Counted from the stretch's first letter, positions 19,801 to 28,446 are shown. The stretch is 64,000 bases of DNA from Phyllobacterium zundukense (GCF_025452195.1 NZ_CP104973.1:682001-746000), one strand, 5' to 3'. Numbers and translations are program-made. The notes: generated by a model not told the origin, from the sequence alone.

Positions 19801-22422
19801 CTGGCTGCAGCCCGTACTGTCATGCACGCGCAGAATGGTTCGCTTTCCGAGCAACTGAAACGCATGGCAGGTCTGAGTGCCGATCTGGTGCCGGTCACGG
19901 AAACCAGGGGTAAATCCATCATAGCCGGTGATATTGAGAATAACGATTTGCGGGGGATCGCGCCGGCACCGACGCAGCTTATGAACAAGCGCCGTCCCAA
20001 GATTTCTGCAGACGACCTGTCATTCTGGAACGGGTTTGGCGGCTTCGACATGAAAAACGGCGAATATGTCGTTCGTCTTGGTGGGCTGGTCAGTACCCCG
20101 CAGCCCTGGATTAATGTGATTTCCAACCCCAGTTTTGGCTTTCACGTATCAGCCGAAGGCGCAGGTTTCACCTGGTCCGGCAACAGCCGCGACTATCAGC
20201 TGACGCAGTGGTCGAATGATCCGGTCATCAACCGGTCCGGCGAGGCGATTTATGTGGTGGATACGGATAAGAACATCGCGTTTTCACCCACGGCATCGGT
20301 GCTCCGCGATCCCTCTGTCCAGTACGAAACCCGGCATGGACAAGGTTATTCGATCTTTATTTCGCGCCACGGCAATATAGGGCTTGAGCTTACGCACACG
20401 ATCGATCCTGACCAACCAGTTCGCCTGTCGAGCCTCAAGATCACGAATAGTGGCGGTACCAGCAAACAACTGCGTGTCTACGGATTTGTTGAATGGGTGC
20501 TCGGCAATGCTCGTGCAAAGACCGCGCCATTCATCGTGCCGTCCTGCGACACTGAAACGGGCGTTCTGTTTGCCCGCAATCCATACGGCACGGACCGACG
20601 TGAGCGCGTGGCGTTCTTTGCAGCCAGTGTAAAGCCTCAGTCCTATACAGCCGACCGCGCCGAGTTCTTTGGCGCGCTCGGTTCTGTTGATCGTCCAGAG
20701 GCGGTTCTTCAGGCAAAGATGCTGTCAAACCTGGTCGAAGCCGGCGGCGATCCCTGTGCTGCACTTGCAGTCGATATCAAAATCGCTGCAGGCGAAACTC
20801 AGGAGCTGGTCTTCTATATGGGCGATGCCGGCAGCCGCGAGGAGGCTCGCGAGATACTTGCGGGCCATAGCAAGCGGCCGTTCGAAGACACTCTCTCATC
20901 TTCGAGAGCGATCTGGACAGACTTCCTCGATGGGTTGCAAGTCGATACCCCGGATGATGCTTTCAATGTCATGGTGAATCGCTGGCTGCCTTATCAGAGT
21001 CTTGCCTGTCGCATCTGGGCACGTTCGGCTTTCTACCAGGCAAGCGGCGCCTTTGGCTTCCGCGATCAGCTGCAAGATACATTGTCCATGCTGATCCTGG
21101 ACCCATCGCTCGCACGTCATCAAATTCTCAACGTCTCGGCGCGCCAGTTCAAGGAAGGCGACGTTCAACACTGGTGGTTGCCGACGACTGGCGCTGGCGT
21201 TCGCACGAAGATCTCCGACGACGTGGTCTGGCTCGGCTATGCCATCGCCCATTATACCTCGGTGACGGGCGACATGAGTATACTGGATGAGCAGGTCGCA
21301 TTCATCGAAGGCAGGGCGCTAGAAAACGGTGAGCATGACGCCTTCTACCAGCCAACGATCTCAGACGAGAAAGTCAGCGTCTACGAGCATGCAGCCCGTG
21401 CGCTTGACCTTGCCGTTGCCCGTACGGGTTCCCACGGCCTGCCATTGATGCTGACAGGTGATTGGAACGACGGCATGAACCGTGTCGGTGAAGACGGTAA
21501 GGGCGAAAGCATATGGCTTGGCTGGTTCTTGATCAGCACTCTGCGCGACGTCTTGCCGATCGCAAGGCATTTCAAGGACAAGGAACGCATCGAGCGATGG
21601 GAAGTCCATATTGAAAGTCTGAAAGCCGCTCTCGAGAAGGATGGGTGGGATGGTGAATGGTATCGTCGTGGCTACTTTGACGACGGTGCTCCTCTTGGCT
21701 CGAAAAAGAGCGACGAGTGCAAGATCGACTCGATCGCTCAATCCTGGAGCGTCATATCCGGCTATGGCGATCCAGACCGCAGCAAGCGGGCAATGCAATC
21801 GGTCGCAACACATCTGGTCGACGATGATGTCGATATCATCAAGCTGTTCACGCCACCGTTCAACAAGACGCGGCATGATCCAGGCTATATCAAGAGTTAT
21901 CCCGTCGGCGTGCGCGAAAATGGCGGGCAATATACACACGCTGCGACCTGGGCAGTTCTGGCCATGGCCAAGCTTGGCGATGCGGATGAAGCGTATCGCT
22001 GGTTCAAGAAGTTGAACCCTGTCAATCATTCGCTGACAATGGACAAGGCCGAGTTTTATCGTGTGGAACCTTACGTAGTGGCAGCGGACGTTTATTCGGT
22101 AGATCCTATGCGCGGACGCGGCGGCTGGACTTGGTATACCGGATCCGCCGGCTGGCTCTACCGTGTGGCGACAGAAGGCATTCTTGGCATCAGCCGTCGG
22201 AACGGCAAGCTATTCGTCGAACCTGCGCTTCCGTCGGAATGGAAGGGCTTCAGTTTCGTTCTGCGCAATGGCGAGGCCCGCTATTCGATAGAAGTGAAAT
22301 CGGCGTCAAAGGGTGCCGGTAAGATCACTGTCAACGGTAAGAAGCTCACCAAAGCGGAAAATGGCATCCCGTTGCAACCGACGGGCGAACACAAGGTCAT
22401 CATCGAAGTACCCGTGTCATAA
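13822..22422 (+). CDS. cgs: Cyclic beta-1,2-glucan synthase (NdvB/Cgs/ChvB)
   Basis: The 2866-residue inner-membrane enzyme matches the Brucella Cgs length. It starts, extends, cyclises and releases periplasmic cyclic beta-1,2-glucans from UDP-glucose, which matter for osmotic adaptation and host interaction. Membrane helices lie near 418-470, 810-870 and 930-985. Between them is the GT84 glycosyltransferase domain, with DSDTR near residue 633 and the R/QxxRW-type HHRWTRGDWQL near 779. A glycoamylase-like segment follows (about 1290-1520, with PWGISEAAYNARD). The C-terminal part is GH94 phosphorylase-like and carries GDWNDGMNRVGEDGKG near 2545; in relatives this domain sets ring size. No frameshift is seen over 8.6 kb. 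ATG 13831 is an alternative start. Confidence 0.97.
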   Translation: MKPMPVLSFFQAFASQKKTVGQIFAVQPNPIRAHYKSIDDLRDLGTRVAKGEDVRLPDYEPMVFEQRTVENARLILHSYRSSDAAARNGETITPAAQWLLDNYYLVDQNIQQVERDLPKKFFRQLPPLANQPNIPRVMALAWLYVAHTDSQFSLNSLSAIVEGFQTVEPLHIGELWALPSAVRFILIENARRLSLRVERARRMRAYANSVADEITLNAEKDTLPQLLAQYAPAAKDSTFATHLLYRLRGGTAHSGAAVAWLEDELEKNGSDSEDAIIQEHTRQSTGGVSMGNLIRSLKAIDDVDWITWFETVSGVDAVLRDNSNFDALDFHSRNAYRVAIEKIARRSGKSEHDITQSALELAHKSAEETGGEGGVTEQRKRDVGYYLAGDGRPELEETCGYKPTLLIRWVRFYRRLGLAGLWAPASFFSIAILVLINYFLRRAGLSDGMTWLFTLLAVFPTMETANGFVNWIIPMFMPPTRLIGFEYKNGLPQEAKTLVAVPTLITSRDSVDEHIRNLEVHYLTNPRGEVYFALLTDWADSKFEQTDDDLDIFDYAREKITALNEHYTQNNPRFFLLHRKRLFNAQENRWMGWERKRGKLHELNMLLRGDKDTTYFPSNEEIPTDIKFVMTLDSDTRLTPDSVNRLAGKLIHPLNRPIYSAKAGRVVSGYAILQPRVTPSLTTGDDASFLQRVFSVNRGIDPYVFAVSDVYQDVLGEGTFTGKGLYDIDFFEAALDGKIGENAVLSHDLLEGGYARSALVSDVEVVEDYPTGYNVDISRHHRWTRGDWQLLPYLFSTRPGVTAVTRWKMVDNLRRSLTPIFWILASIAGWTLLPPGLATVWQCFMIFSMFIVPTMILFTNLVPTDMNLSLKGHFQAILTDIFAGAADIALRITFIANMACLMLDAMVRTLYRLFISRKHLLEWRAAAQAKTSSPDTLSYYLQLMWPAIIVALIAIGLPLAVQSRAWFLAVPFALIWLLSPVIAWLVSRSAKPLDDLNVRSSDKGELRRFARRTWHYYDTFVTKEQNFIPPDNFQEDPYPVIATRTSPTNIGMYLLSTVAARDFGWISFNETLTRIDQTLETLEKMEKYRGHLYNWYETTTLRPLLPLYVSAVDSGNLAGHLVALSSALEKWAEAPSVYLQSDLDGVLDVSDILEEAISDIPDDRRVLRPLRRRLEERVSNFRRAITTIKEEPETASLRTINLALFAGDIQRLTEELHGELESPVSATANEWALLLVKTCQGHTDDAIGSHESTDILRERLGTLATRARQLAFDTDFTFLERKERRLLSIGFRVETNELDASCYDLLASEARLASLFAIAKGDIPVDHWFKLGRLLVPVGWRGALVSWSGSMFEYLMPPLVMIEPLGSMLDQTNKLIVQRQIEYGESKGLPWGISEAAYNARDPEMNYQYTNFGVPTLGLKRGLSKNYVVAPYASIMASQYQPAAAVKNLQRLRAMGALGQYGFYDAVDFTKSRVREDDEYAVVRNYMAHHHGMSIVAVNNVVFEGRMRERFHADPVIEAAELLLQEKAPREIPVLQAKAENPMRKAVESSEETASIRFIQNPLSAPTATQIMSNGHYSVMVTANGGGYSRWNGLAITRFQPDPLESGYGTFLFLRDLENGEWWSATGDPVRVAGEKSTSIFADYKAEFVKENGTIHSTVEAIVASDSDGEGRRIVITNTGTKDRIIEVTSYAELVLTNDDTDTAHPAFAKMFVETEIDQRGDAIYATRRKRGNDDPDIHVAHVVSDSSGAMREIQAETDRRNFIGRGRSLRNPAAFDEGATLSGSHGFVLDPIASLRCRVRVPAHKKVTLVFWTLVRPNRQELEEVVSRFRHPDCFTREFSLSWTSSQVRLHHIGINPDEAAEFQRVATSLIYPDKTLRMPSENIASGLGSQSELWPMSISGDFPILALRIDDEADMETLRNLLKAHEYWRAKGLVVDVVVINERSFSYAQDFQRGLEAICENSRARGAQLGPRVHIFTVRKDQMSDASYNTLLAAARTVMHAQNGSLSEQLKRMAGLSADLVPVTETRGKSIIAGDIENNDLRGIAPAPTQLMNKRRPKISADDLSFWNGFGGFDMKNGEYVVRLGGLVSTPQPWINVISNPSFGFHVSAEGAGFTWSGNSRDYQLTQWSNDPVINRSGEAIYVVDTDKNIAFSPTASVLRDPSVQYETRHGQGYSIFISRHGNIGLELTHTIDPDQPVRLSSLKITNSGGTSKQLRVYGFVEWVLGNARAKTAPFIVPSCDTETGVLFARNPYGTDRRERVAFFAASVKPQSYTADRAEFFGALGSVDRPEAVLQAKMLSNLVEAGGDPCAALAVDIKIAAGETQELVFYMGDAGSREEAREILAGHSKRPFEDTLSSSRAIWTDFLDGLQVDTPDDAFNVMVNRWLPYQSLACRIWARSAFYQASGAFGFRDQLQDTLSMLILDPSLARHQILNVSARQFKEGDVQHWWLPTTGAGVRTKISDDVVWLGYAIAHYTSVTGDMSILDEQVAFIEGRALENGEHDAFYQPTISDEKVSVYEHAARALDLAVARTGSHGLPLMLTGDWNDGMNRVGEDGKGESIWLGWFLISTLRDVLPIARHFKDKERIERWEVHIESLKAALEKDGWDGEWYRRGYFDDGAPLGSKKSDECKIDSIAQSWSVISGYGDPDRSKRAMQSVATHLVDDDVDIIKLFTPPFNKTRHDPGYIKSYPVGVRENGGQYTHAATWAVLAMAKLGDADEAYRWFKKLNPVNHSLTMDKAEFYRVEPYVVAADVYSVDPMRGRGGWTWYTGSAGWLYRVATEGILGISRRNGKLFVEPALPSEWKGFSFVLRNGEARYSIEVKSASKGAGKITVNGKKLTKAENGIPLQPTGEHKVIIEVPVS

Positions 22423-22443
22423 ACATTCCGTGTTCTTACACAC

Positions 22444-22482
22444 CCGCCGCCTGTGACATTTCACTGGCGGCGGCTGTGTTTT
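22444..22482 (+). terminator. Possible terminator after cgs
   Basis: The stem ccgccgcc / ggcggcgg (22444-22451 with 22466-22473) has a 14-base loop and is followed by ctgtgtttt. The T tract is weak, so this is a moderate call. Confidence 0.5.
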
Positions 22483-22561
22483 GGCTGCAGAGCCCATTTC
22501 CAATTGGATTACCAGTTGAGAATCTTTGCAACTGACGTCAATCTGGCGCATAGTCAGCGTT

Positions 22562-22996
22562 ATGAAACATGCATTGAATCAGAAGCCAGACTATGAAAAG
22601 GAACTACGCAAGGCTGGTGTACGTATCACCAAGCCTCGGCGTATTATCATCGATATTCTGACATCCACCGAAGACCATCCGGATGCGATGAAGATTTTCC
22701 ATCGTGCCATAGAGATTGACGCCAGCATTTCACTGTCCACTGTTTACAGGACCATGAATCTGCTGGAAGAGATGGGCGCCATCCATCGCCATGCTTTCAA
22801 TGGCGGACCATCGCGTTTCGAACAGGCCCACGGCGAGCACCATGATCATCTGATCGATATCGATACCGGTGCGGTAGTCGAATTCAAGTCAGACAAAATT
22901 GAAAAATTGCAGGAAGAGATTGCCAAGTCGCTCGGCTACGATATCGTCCATCACCGTCTGGAACTCTACGGACGCAAGACCGGCAAGTCCTCATAA
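22562..22996 (+). CDS. Fur-family transcriptional regulator
   Basis: The 144-residue protein has the Fur fold. The winged-helix DNA-binding domain spans residues about 10-85 ([30 protein letters not shown] with the recognition helix). The metal-binding and dimerisation part follows ([20 protein letters not shown] and a late HHRLELYG). It resembles the Fur/Mur branch, not Irr, because it keeps HHDH and lacks the Irr start. In Hyphomicrobiales Mur responds to manganese, and iron control lies mostly with RirA and Irr, so which metal this paralogue senses is open. ATG 22562 is preferred over the upstream open frame. It stands alone between cgs and the convergent ptsN. Confidence 0.88.
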   Translation: MKHALNQKPDYEKELRKAGVRITKPRRIIIDILTSTEDHPDAMKIFHRAIEIDASISLSTVYRTMNLLEEMGAIHRHAFNGGPSRFEQAHGEHHDHLIDIDTGAVVEFKSDKIEKLQEEIAKSLGYDIVHHRLELYGRKTGKSS

Positions 22997-23021
22997 AAAC
23001 CGCCAAAAGGGGCGGCTTTTA
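22996..23021. terminator. Terminator between the Fur-family gene and ptsN
   Basis: The stem aaaaaccgcc / ggcggctttt (one mismatch) starts at the stop codon of the regulator. A and T tracts on both sides let it serve both convergent genes. Confidence 0.7.
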
Positions 23022-23036
23022 CGACCATCTAAATAC

Positions 23037-23501
23037 TCAGGCGGCGTTAGACGCTGGCTGCGATGTCAGCAGCTCGTAGAGCAAGCCCGCATCATGGGCG
23101 GTGCGCAACTTTGCAATGCGCTCCGGATCACGCAGCATACGCGCAATGCGGGATAATGCTTTCAGATGATCGGCCCCGGCATTTTCTGGCGCCAAAAGCA
23201 GAAACACGATATCGACCGGCTGGTCGTCCAGTGCTTCGAAAGCGACCGGCGTTTCGAGCTGAGCGAAAACACCGGCGATTCGCTTCACGCTATTTATCTT
23301 TCCGTGGGGAATGGCAATGCCGTCGCCAATGCCAGTAGAGCCCAAGCGTTCACGCTGTATGATCGTGTCAAATACTTCTCGCTCGCTCAGGCCGGTCAAG
23401 GCGGCCGCCTTTTCCGACATGATCTGCAAGAGTTGCTTTTTGGAATTGACTTTCAATGCGGGCAGGACAGCGTCGGGCTGAATGAGATCACCCAGATCCA
23501 T
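23037..23501 (-). CDS. ptsN: Nitrogen PTS EIIA component (EIIA-Ntr)
   Basis: The 154-residue EIIA-Ntr protein has its phosphorylated histidine in GDGIAIPHGK (near residue 66). It is the end of the PTS-Ntr phosphorelay (PtsP-NPr-EIIA), which regulates potassium transport, stress and metabolism rather than sugar uptake. Family segments LLAPENAGADHLKALSRIAR and the terminal LL motif are present. It lies downstream of hpf and rpoN on the same strand, the standard arrangement near rpoN. Its 3' end faces the Fur-family gene with a shared terminator. Confidence 0.95.
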   Translation of the reverse strand: MDLGDLIQPDAVLPALKVNSKKQLLQIMSEKAAALTGLSEREVFDTIIQRERLGSTGIGDGIAIPHGKINSVKRIAGVFAQLETPVAFEALDDQPVDIVFLLLAPENAGADHLKALSRIARMLRDPERIAKLRTAHDAGLLYELLTSQPASNAA

Positions 23502-23583
23502 TATCTCTCTTCCTTCCAGTTACCACCCGCGTAGCTGACTGTACGCGAGTGGTCGTTCAAAAATTCGCTATGAATCCGCTTCT

Positions 23584-24177
23584 TCACGTCGGAGCAACGT
23601 TTTCACCCGCCACTGTCGATGGATCGATCCAGCCAATATTTCCATCGGCGCGGCGATATACAATATTTACCTGCGTACTACCAGCGTTTCGGAAAACAAC
23701 GACGGGACTATCCTTCAAGTCGAGTTCCACGACCGCAGAAGCCACACTCATGCTTCTGAGCGCCATTGATGTCTCTGCGACTATGGTTGGCGCATAATCT
23801 TCCGGAATATCCTCATCATCATCCGGTACGGGCGCCATCACCGTGTAAGAAACATCGTCGAAAACCCCATTTGAACCTGGAGCCTGATGCGACTTGAGGC
23901 GTCTTTTATAGCGCCGCAGACGCTTGTCCACGCGTTCGCCGGCTGCGTCAAATGCAAGCAATGGATCCTGCGCTTCGCCCGCCGCCTGCAAGACGGTCCC
24001 TGTATCGAGGCGAACAAGGCAGTCGGCAATAAATCGAGATCCCTGTTTTTCTACCGTGACATGACCGGTATATCCGCCATCGAAATATTTGGAGACCATC
24101 TCCCCTATCCGCTCCTCAATGCGAATGCGGAAAGCGTCACCAATGTCCATATGTTTCCCAGATACACGCAGACTCAT
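23584..24177 (-). CDS. hpf: Ribosome hibernation promoting factor, long form
   Basis: The 197-residue protein has an N-terminal S30AE/RaiA domain (residues 1-105: SLRVSGKHMDIGDAFRIRIEER, read in parts) and a C-terminal dimerisation domain (about 135-190, with NIVYRRADGNIGWIDPS). Long HPFs dimerise 70S ribosomes into inactive 100S particles in stationary phase. GAGGT lies 3-7 bases before the ATG at 24177. It sits between rpoN and ptsN, as in many proteobacteria. The 214-base gap to rpoN probably allows its own transcription. Confidence 0.95.
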   Translation of the reverse strand: MSLRVSGKHMDIGDAFRIRIEERIGEMVSKYFDGGYTGHVTVEKQGSRFIADCLVRLDTGTVLQAAGEAQDPLLAFDAAGERVDKRLRRYKRRLKSHQAPGSNGVFDDVSYTVMAPVPDDDEDIPEDYAPTIVAETSMALRSMSVASAVVELDLKDSPVVVFRNAGSTQVNIVYRRADGNIGWIDPSTVAGENVAPT

Positions 24178-24391
24178 GATACCTCACCTTCATTGTGATT
24201 TTTTCCTTGCGCGAACCAATCTACACTGTTGTTGGAAGGCGAGCAAAGACATCCCGTACAACCCGTGCGAGCGTTTCATCGCGTTTCAATTGCTGATTCT
24301 TCATTCAAAGGTGCGCTTTCACTTCAATGGTTGCAAATTACCGGCGCTTGTCTCCCTGACCAGACTTCTTCGGTCCAGTTCAATTACCCAC

Positions 24392-26035
24392 TCAGCAAAA
24401 TTCTACACCCACGTGGCGGATGAATCCAGACTTTCCATCCCCCTTGCACGCCGATGCCTGAGCTTTTTTCTCACGCCGCCTTTGTACAGAGGAAGCAATA
24501 TTCATGCCCTCTCGGTATTTTGCGACGGTACGCCGTGCAATCTCGATCCCTTGTTCCTTCAACAAATCCACAATTGTATCATCCGACAGAATGTCGTCCG
24601 GCGTTTCCACGTCGATCAACTGCTTGATCTGATGACGTACCGATTGTGATGAATGTTGCTCTCCGCCTTCGGTTGCCGCGATCGCCGCATTGAAAAAATA
24701 CCGTAATTCGAACACACCCCGCTTCGTCAGCATGTACTTGTTCGCTGTGACCCGGCTAACCGTAGACTCGTGCATACCGATTGCGTCAGCCACATTCCGC
24801 AAGTTGAGCGGCTTCAGATAGGCAACGCCATGACGAAGAAATTGTTCCTGCTGGCGAACGATCTCACCGGCGACCTTGAGAATTGTTTGTGCCCGCTGAT
24901 CAAGACTACGCGTTAGCCAGTTGGCACTTTGCAAACACTCGCTCAAAAACGTCTTCTCAGCTGGAGACGTCTTCGTTTTCGCTATCGTCGCATAATAGCT
25001 GTTATTGATGAGTACTCGCGGCAGGGCATCGGGATTAAGCTCAATTCGCCAACTTCCATCTGACGCGGTATCCACCTGGACGTCGGGCACGATGCTGTCC
25101 GCGATGCCAGAGGAAAAGGCTGTCCCGGGTTTTGGATCAAGATGCTGGATTTCTTGCAGCATAGCTAGAATATCCGCGTCACCTACATGACACAGCTTCT
25201 TGAGACTGTGAAAATCACGCTTGGCCAGTAAATCGAGGTTTTGCAGCAAGATCTTCATGCTCGGGCCGAAGCGGTTTTTTGCACGCAGCTGGAGCGACAG
25301 GCACTCCGCAAGGTCACGCGCGAACAATCCCGCAGGCTCGAATCTCTGCAAGATTGCGATCAGTTTCTCGATATGTTTGGCATCGACACCAAACCTTGCA
25401 GCAATTTCCTCTACGTCAGCCCTCAAGTAACCACTCTCATCGAGATGATCGGCAAGCTCAGCGGCGATAAGGCGATCGCCCGCCGATGCGAAGGCGAAAA
25501 TAATCTGCTCGGCGACATGGCCCCGAAGGGTCTCCGGCGTTGCTGTGACCTGTTCGAGGTTAAATCCCTCACCACCGGTTGAAAGATAGCCATCGCCGGA
25601 AGATGACTTCCACTGTGAAGCGAGATCGCCGGCAATAAAATCATGTGTTCCGGGATCGTCGGGAAAAATGTTCTCGAGAGAGCTATCGAACGTATCTGAC
25701 ATGGAACCCGAACTCGTCGACTCACCACTCATCAGCCACTGGTCGGCTTGCCCGCCCAAGGGGTTATCAGCTTCGCCATCGCTCCCGACCGCTCCTCTAC
25801 CAAATTCGCGTTCATCACCGGAAATCCGATCGGTGTTGAAGCCGCGCTCATCGGGCGAAAAATGCTCTCCAGTTGTATCGTCTCGCTCGAGCAGGGGGTT
25901 TTTTTCAATCTCCTGCTCTATAAATTGTTCGAGTTCGATATGCGTCAGCTGCAACAGTCGAATCGACTGCATGAGCAGCGGCGTCATTACCAATGCCTGG
26001 GTTTGCCTGAGATCGAGCTTTGCCGACAGAGCCAT
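24392..26035 (-). CDS. rpoN: RNA polymerase sigma-54 factor
   Basis: The 547-residue sigma-54 has all three regions. Region I is glutamine- and leucine-rich (LDLRQTQALVMTPLLMQSIR, residues about 7-26), followed by an acidic linker (about 45-140). The core-binding region includes LDPKPGTAF. The DNA-binding region carries the helix-turn-helix around MHESTVSRVTANKYM and the invariant RpoN box ARRTVAKYR near residue 512. It directs transcription of nitrogen and other genes with enhancer-binding proteins. It lies between lptB and hpf. The C-terminal tail after the RpoN box is about 25 residues longer than in enterics and is basic. Confidence 0.96.
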   Translation of the reverse strand: MALSAKLDLRQTQALVMTPLLMQSIRLLQLTHIELEQFIEQEIEKNPLLERDDTTGEHFSPDERGFNTDRISGDEREFGRGAVGSDGEADNPLGGQADQWLMSGESTSSGSMSDTFDSSLENIFPDDPGTHDFIAGDLASQWKSSSGDGYLSTGGEGFNLEQVTATPETLRGHVAEQIIFAFASAGDRLIAAELADHLDESGYLRADVEEIAARFGVDAKHIEKLIAILQRFEPAGLFARDLAECLSLQLRAKNRFGPSMKILLQNLDLLAKRDFHSLKKLCHVGDADILAMLQEIQHLDPKPGTAFSSGIADSIVPDVQVDTASDGSWRIELNPDALPRVLINNSYYATIAKTKTSPAEKTFLSECLQSANWLTRSLDQRAQTILKVAGEIVRQQEQFLRHGVAYLKPLNLRNVADAIGMHESTVSRVTANKYMLTKRGVFELRYFFNAAIAATEGGEQHSSQSVRHQIKQLIDVETPDDILSDDTIVDLLKEQGIEIARRTVAKYREGMNIASSVQRRREKKAQASACKGDGKSGFIRHVGVEFC

Positions 26036-26203
26036 GGTGGATGCGGGTACTCCGGTACGATTTTCTTTGCAGCTGTACAGAACTGGCCCAATCCTTGCTT
26101 GTCAATCACAAGTAAGGGAAAAACGTGTTGGTGCGGCAATTTTCAATCTAAAGACGTATTAGAAATGGCATTTCTTGCGAATGAAACCCCGAAAATGGGA
26201 AAA

Positions 26204-27031
26204 TCAGAGCTTGAACTGATCCCCAAGGTAAAGTCGTCGAACGTCCTGATTGGCAATAATTTCATCCGGTCGACCGTGGGTAAGCACTTGTCCTGCGTGG
26301 ATGATATAGGCCCTGTCAATCAGCTTCAGCGTTTCGCGCACATTATGGTCGGTGATCAGCACGCCAATGCCCCGGCCGGTCAAATGACGCACCAGTTGCT
26401 GAATATCAGCAACGGCAATCGGGTCCACACCTGCAAAGGGTTCGTCCAGAAGCATGAAATTAGGACGAGACGCCAGGGCGCGAGCGATTTCCAGCCGGCG
26501 GCGTTCGCCACCTGACAGGGAAAGCGCAGGGGCCTTGCGCAGGTGAGCGATGTGAAACTCCTCAAGCAATGAGTCGAGTTCCTGAGCGCGAGCGCTCCGA
26601 TCTTTCTCGACAACTTCAAGGACAGCCTTGATGTTGTTTTCAACCGAAAGACCGCGGAAAATTGAGGCTTCCTGGGGAAGATAGCCGATGCCCAGCCGAG
26701 AACGTCGATACATCGGCATCGTCGTTACGTCGAAGCCATCGATTTCAATCGTGCCCTTGTCGACAGGGACCAGACCAGTCACCATGTAAAAACAGGTCGT
26801 CTTGCCGGCGCCATTGGGACCGAGAATGCCAACGGCTTCACCAGCGCGTACCCCAAAGGAAACACCGTTGACGACCTGGCGGCCATTGTAGCTCTTGGTG
26901 ATGCCACGTGCGACAAGCGTGCCCTTCATACGGTCAACCGCCGCCGGGTCAGCAGGACGCATTTCCTGAGAGATGGTAGAGTCAGGCCGAGCGGAAAGCT
27001 TGCTGGAAGAGCGACGCGAAAACAAGGACAC
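26204..27031 (-). CDS. lptB: Lipopolysaccharide export ATPase LptB
   Basis: This cytoplasmic ABC ATPase energises LptFG-LptC for lipopolysaccharide extraction. Walker A GPNGAGKTT, signature LSGGERRRLEIARAL, Walker B FMLLDEPFAGVDP and the switch histidine ITDHNVRETL are all present. I chose the GTG at 27031, 8 bases after the lptA stop, giving 275 residues. The frame is open further upstream inside lptA, and ATG at 26962 is another option. The roughly 25 residues before the ABC domain are basic and serine-rich, as in related rhizobial proteins. It follows lptA and lptC on the same strand. Confidence 0.93.
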   Translation of the reverse strand: MSLFSRRSSSKLSARPDSTISQEMRPADPAAVDRMKGTLVARGITKSYNGRQVVNGVSFGVRAGEAVGILGPNGAGKTTCFYMVTGLVPVDKGTIEIDGFDVTTMPMYRRSRLGIGYLPQEASIFRGLSVENNIKAVLEVVEKDRSARAQELDSLLEEFHIAHLRKAPALSLSGGERRRLEIARALASRPNFMLLDEPFAGVDPIAVADIQQLVRHLTGRGIGVLITDHNVRETLKLIDRAYIIHAGQVLTHGRPDEIIANQDVRRLYLGDQFKL

Positions 27032-27038
27032 TATGGGC

Positions 27039-27653
27039 TCAGTTCTTCGGAGCGTTCTTGGGAGCCACAACGATAGAGACACGACCTGTCTGACCACTCT
27101 TGCAGCTTTCAAGCTGGGCCTCGCCCGTTTTGAGCTGCGCTGTCAGCTTGCACCCGACGGCAACATTGTCGCCTTGGGAAAGGACAACCTTGTTGCCAGT
27201 CAAGACCAGCACTTCAGTTTTCATATCAAAAGTGCCGTGATCACCCGTGGCGACCTGATCTTCGGATTTAACGTAGACCTTGTCGTTAACCTCGAGGTGA
27301 TCGATATCCTGGGCTCCGGCACCGGCCACTCCCGTGGTTTTTGGCGCGTCAGCAGGGGCAGCGCCGGTTGTGTCCTTCTTGGGGCCCTTGACGTAATAGA
27401 CGATCATGGAACCAGCTTTCAGAAGCGTCGCACCTTGTACGACGGTCACGTTGCCAGTGAAGGTGGCCGTGCCCTCATTGTCATGAACCACAAGCTTATC
27501 CGCATCGATCTGGATCGGCTGGTCGCCTGACAATTTGATTCCGGTTGTTGCAGTAGAAGCGTCCTGGGCGAGGACGGGAGCAATCATCATGGACGATGCC
27601 AACAGGCCCAACGCAACGGTCGAAATGCTGATCAGTTTTGCCCCGCACAACAT
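27039..27653 (-). CDS. lptA: Lipopolysaccharide transport periplasmic protein LptA
   Basis: The 204-residue protein has a signal peptide (MLCGAKLISISTVALGLLAS, cleaved after PVLAQ near residue 31). The OstA/LptA beta-jellyroll follows: IQIDADKLVVHDNEGTATFT and VQGATLLKAGSMIVYYV. It bridges LptC to LptD across the periplasm. An insert rich in Ala, Gly and Pro (about 120-140) is typical of alphaproteobacterial members. I start at ATG 27653 because it begins the signal peptide; the longer open frame overlaps lptC. A basic C-terminus ends with a repeated APKN motif. Confidence 0.9.
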   Translation of the reverse strand: MLCGAKLISISTVALGLLASSMMIAPVLAQDASTATTGIKLSGDQPIQIDADKLVVHDNEGTATFTGNVTVVQGATLLKAGSMIVYYVKGPKKDTTGAAPADAPKTTGVAGAGAQDIDHLEVNDKVYVKSEDQVATGDHGTFDMKTEVLVLTGNKVVLSQGDNVAVGCKLTAQLKTGEAQLESCKSGQTGRVSIVVAPKNAPKN

Positions 27654-27708
27654 CGTCTTCTCTCCTAAATCCGGGATTTCCCTTGAAATCAGCAACAATC
27701 CCCAGACA

Positions 27709-28446
27709 TTACTCTGACGATTTGATTTCCTTGTCACCTTCTTGCAGCTTTGTAGGCAGAATGACAAGCCTTACCCGCTTTTCAAAAGTCATTACCTTGC
27801 CGCTTTCGGTAATTTGCATACTGTCCGCGGTTATACTCGACTTGCTATTTTTTACGCTGACCGGGTCGTCCGTCGACATGGTGTTGCCAGCTATATCTAT
27901 ATCAGCCGATTGCAGCAGGGCAGTAATGCCATCGGATGTTGTCAAGCTTATGGCGCTGTCGAGCTTCAACTGCCGGTTCGCATTGTCGTACACACCCGAT
28001 TTCGCTGTGACCTGCGCGCGCAGGTCCTTGCCAACCGGAATTTCCGCACTAATCCCCTCCAGAGAGATCACATTGCTGTTGCCTACGTCCTGCAGTGCTC
28101 TCACGGCGCTCATTTTGTAGGGAAGCTTGTCCTTCGTAAATCCATCAAGTTTCGGGTTCGTCATGACAAGTTTACCGTTTTCCATCCCGGCATTATCGAG
28201 CGAAATATTGCTCGGCACACTCGATGTGGAAAAGAAAGTGAACCAGGAAAAAATAGCAGCACCGATCAGAGCGACCGCAGGCAAGGCAAACTTCAGAAAC
28301 CGCACGCGCCGCGAGTGGCGTTCCGCAGCACGAAACACCATGGAGTCTTTGTCAGAGCCCGCGAACTGCCGGGCGACCTCAGCATGATGGTCGGCGTCGG
28401 CGGTGACATCGCGCCCCGCGCGCGTATCGTTTCTTTCGATGGACAT
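27709..28446 (-). CDS. lptC: LPS export ABC transporter periplasmic protein LptC
   Basis: The 245-residue bitopic protein has a cytoplasmic N-terminus, a membrane helix near residues 52-72 (FALPAVALIGAAIFSWFTFF) and a periplasmic LptC/DUF1239 beta domain. Segments such as LPYKMSAVRALQD, ADIDIAGNTMSTDDPV and ADSMQI are family-like. It receives lipopolysaccharide from LptBFG and passes it to LptA, encoded 56 bases downstream. It is divergent from sppA, with about 230 bases between. Confidence 0.9.
   Translation of the reverse strand: MSIERNDTRAGRDVTADADHHAEVARQFAGSDKDSMVFRAAERHSRRVRFLKFALPAVALIGAAIFSWFTFFSTSSVPSNISLDNAGMENGKLVMTNPKLDGFTKDKLPYKMSAVRALQDVGNSNVISLEGISAEIPVGKDLRAQVTAKSGVYDNANRQLKLDSAISLTTSDGITALLQSADIDIAGNTMSTDDPVSVKNSKSSITADSMQITESGKVMTFEKRVRLVILPTKLQEGDKEIKSSE

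Noticed and set aside
22562..22996. Irr as identity of the Fur-family gene
   Set aside because: Irr proteins have a different N-terminus and metal motif; this one keeps the HHDH and HHRLELYG pattern of the Fur/Mur branch.
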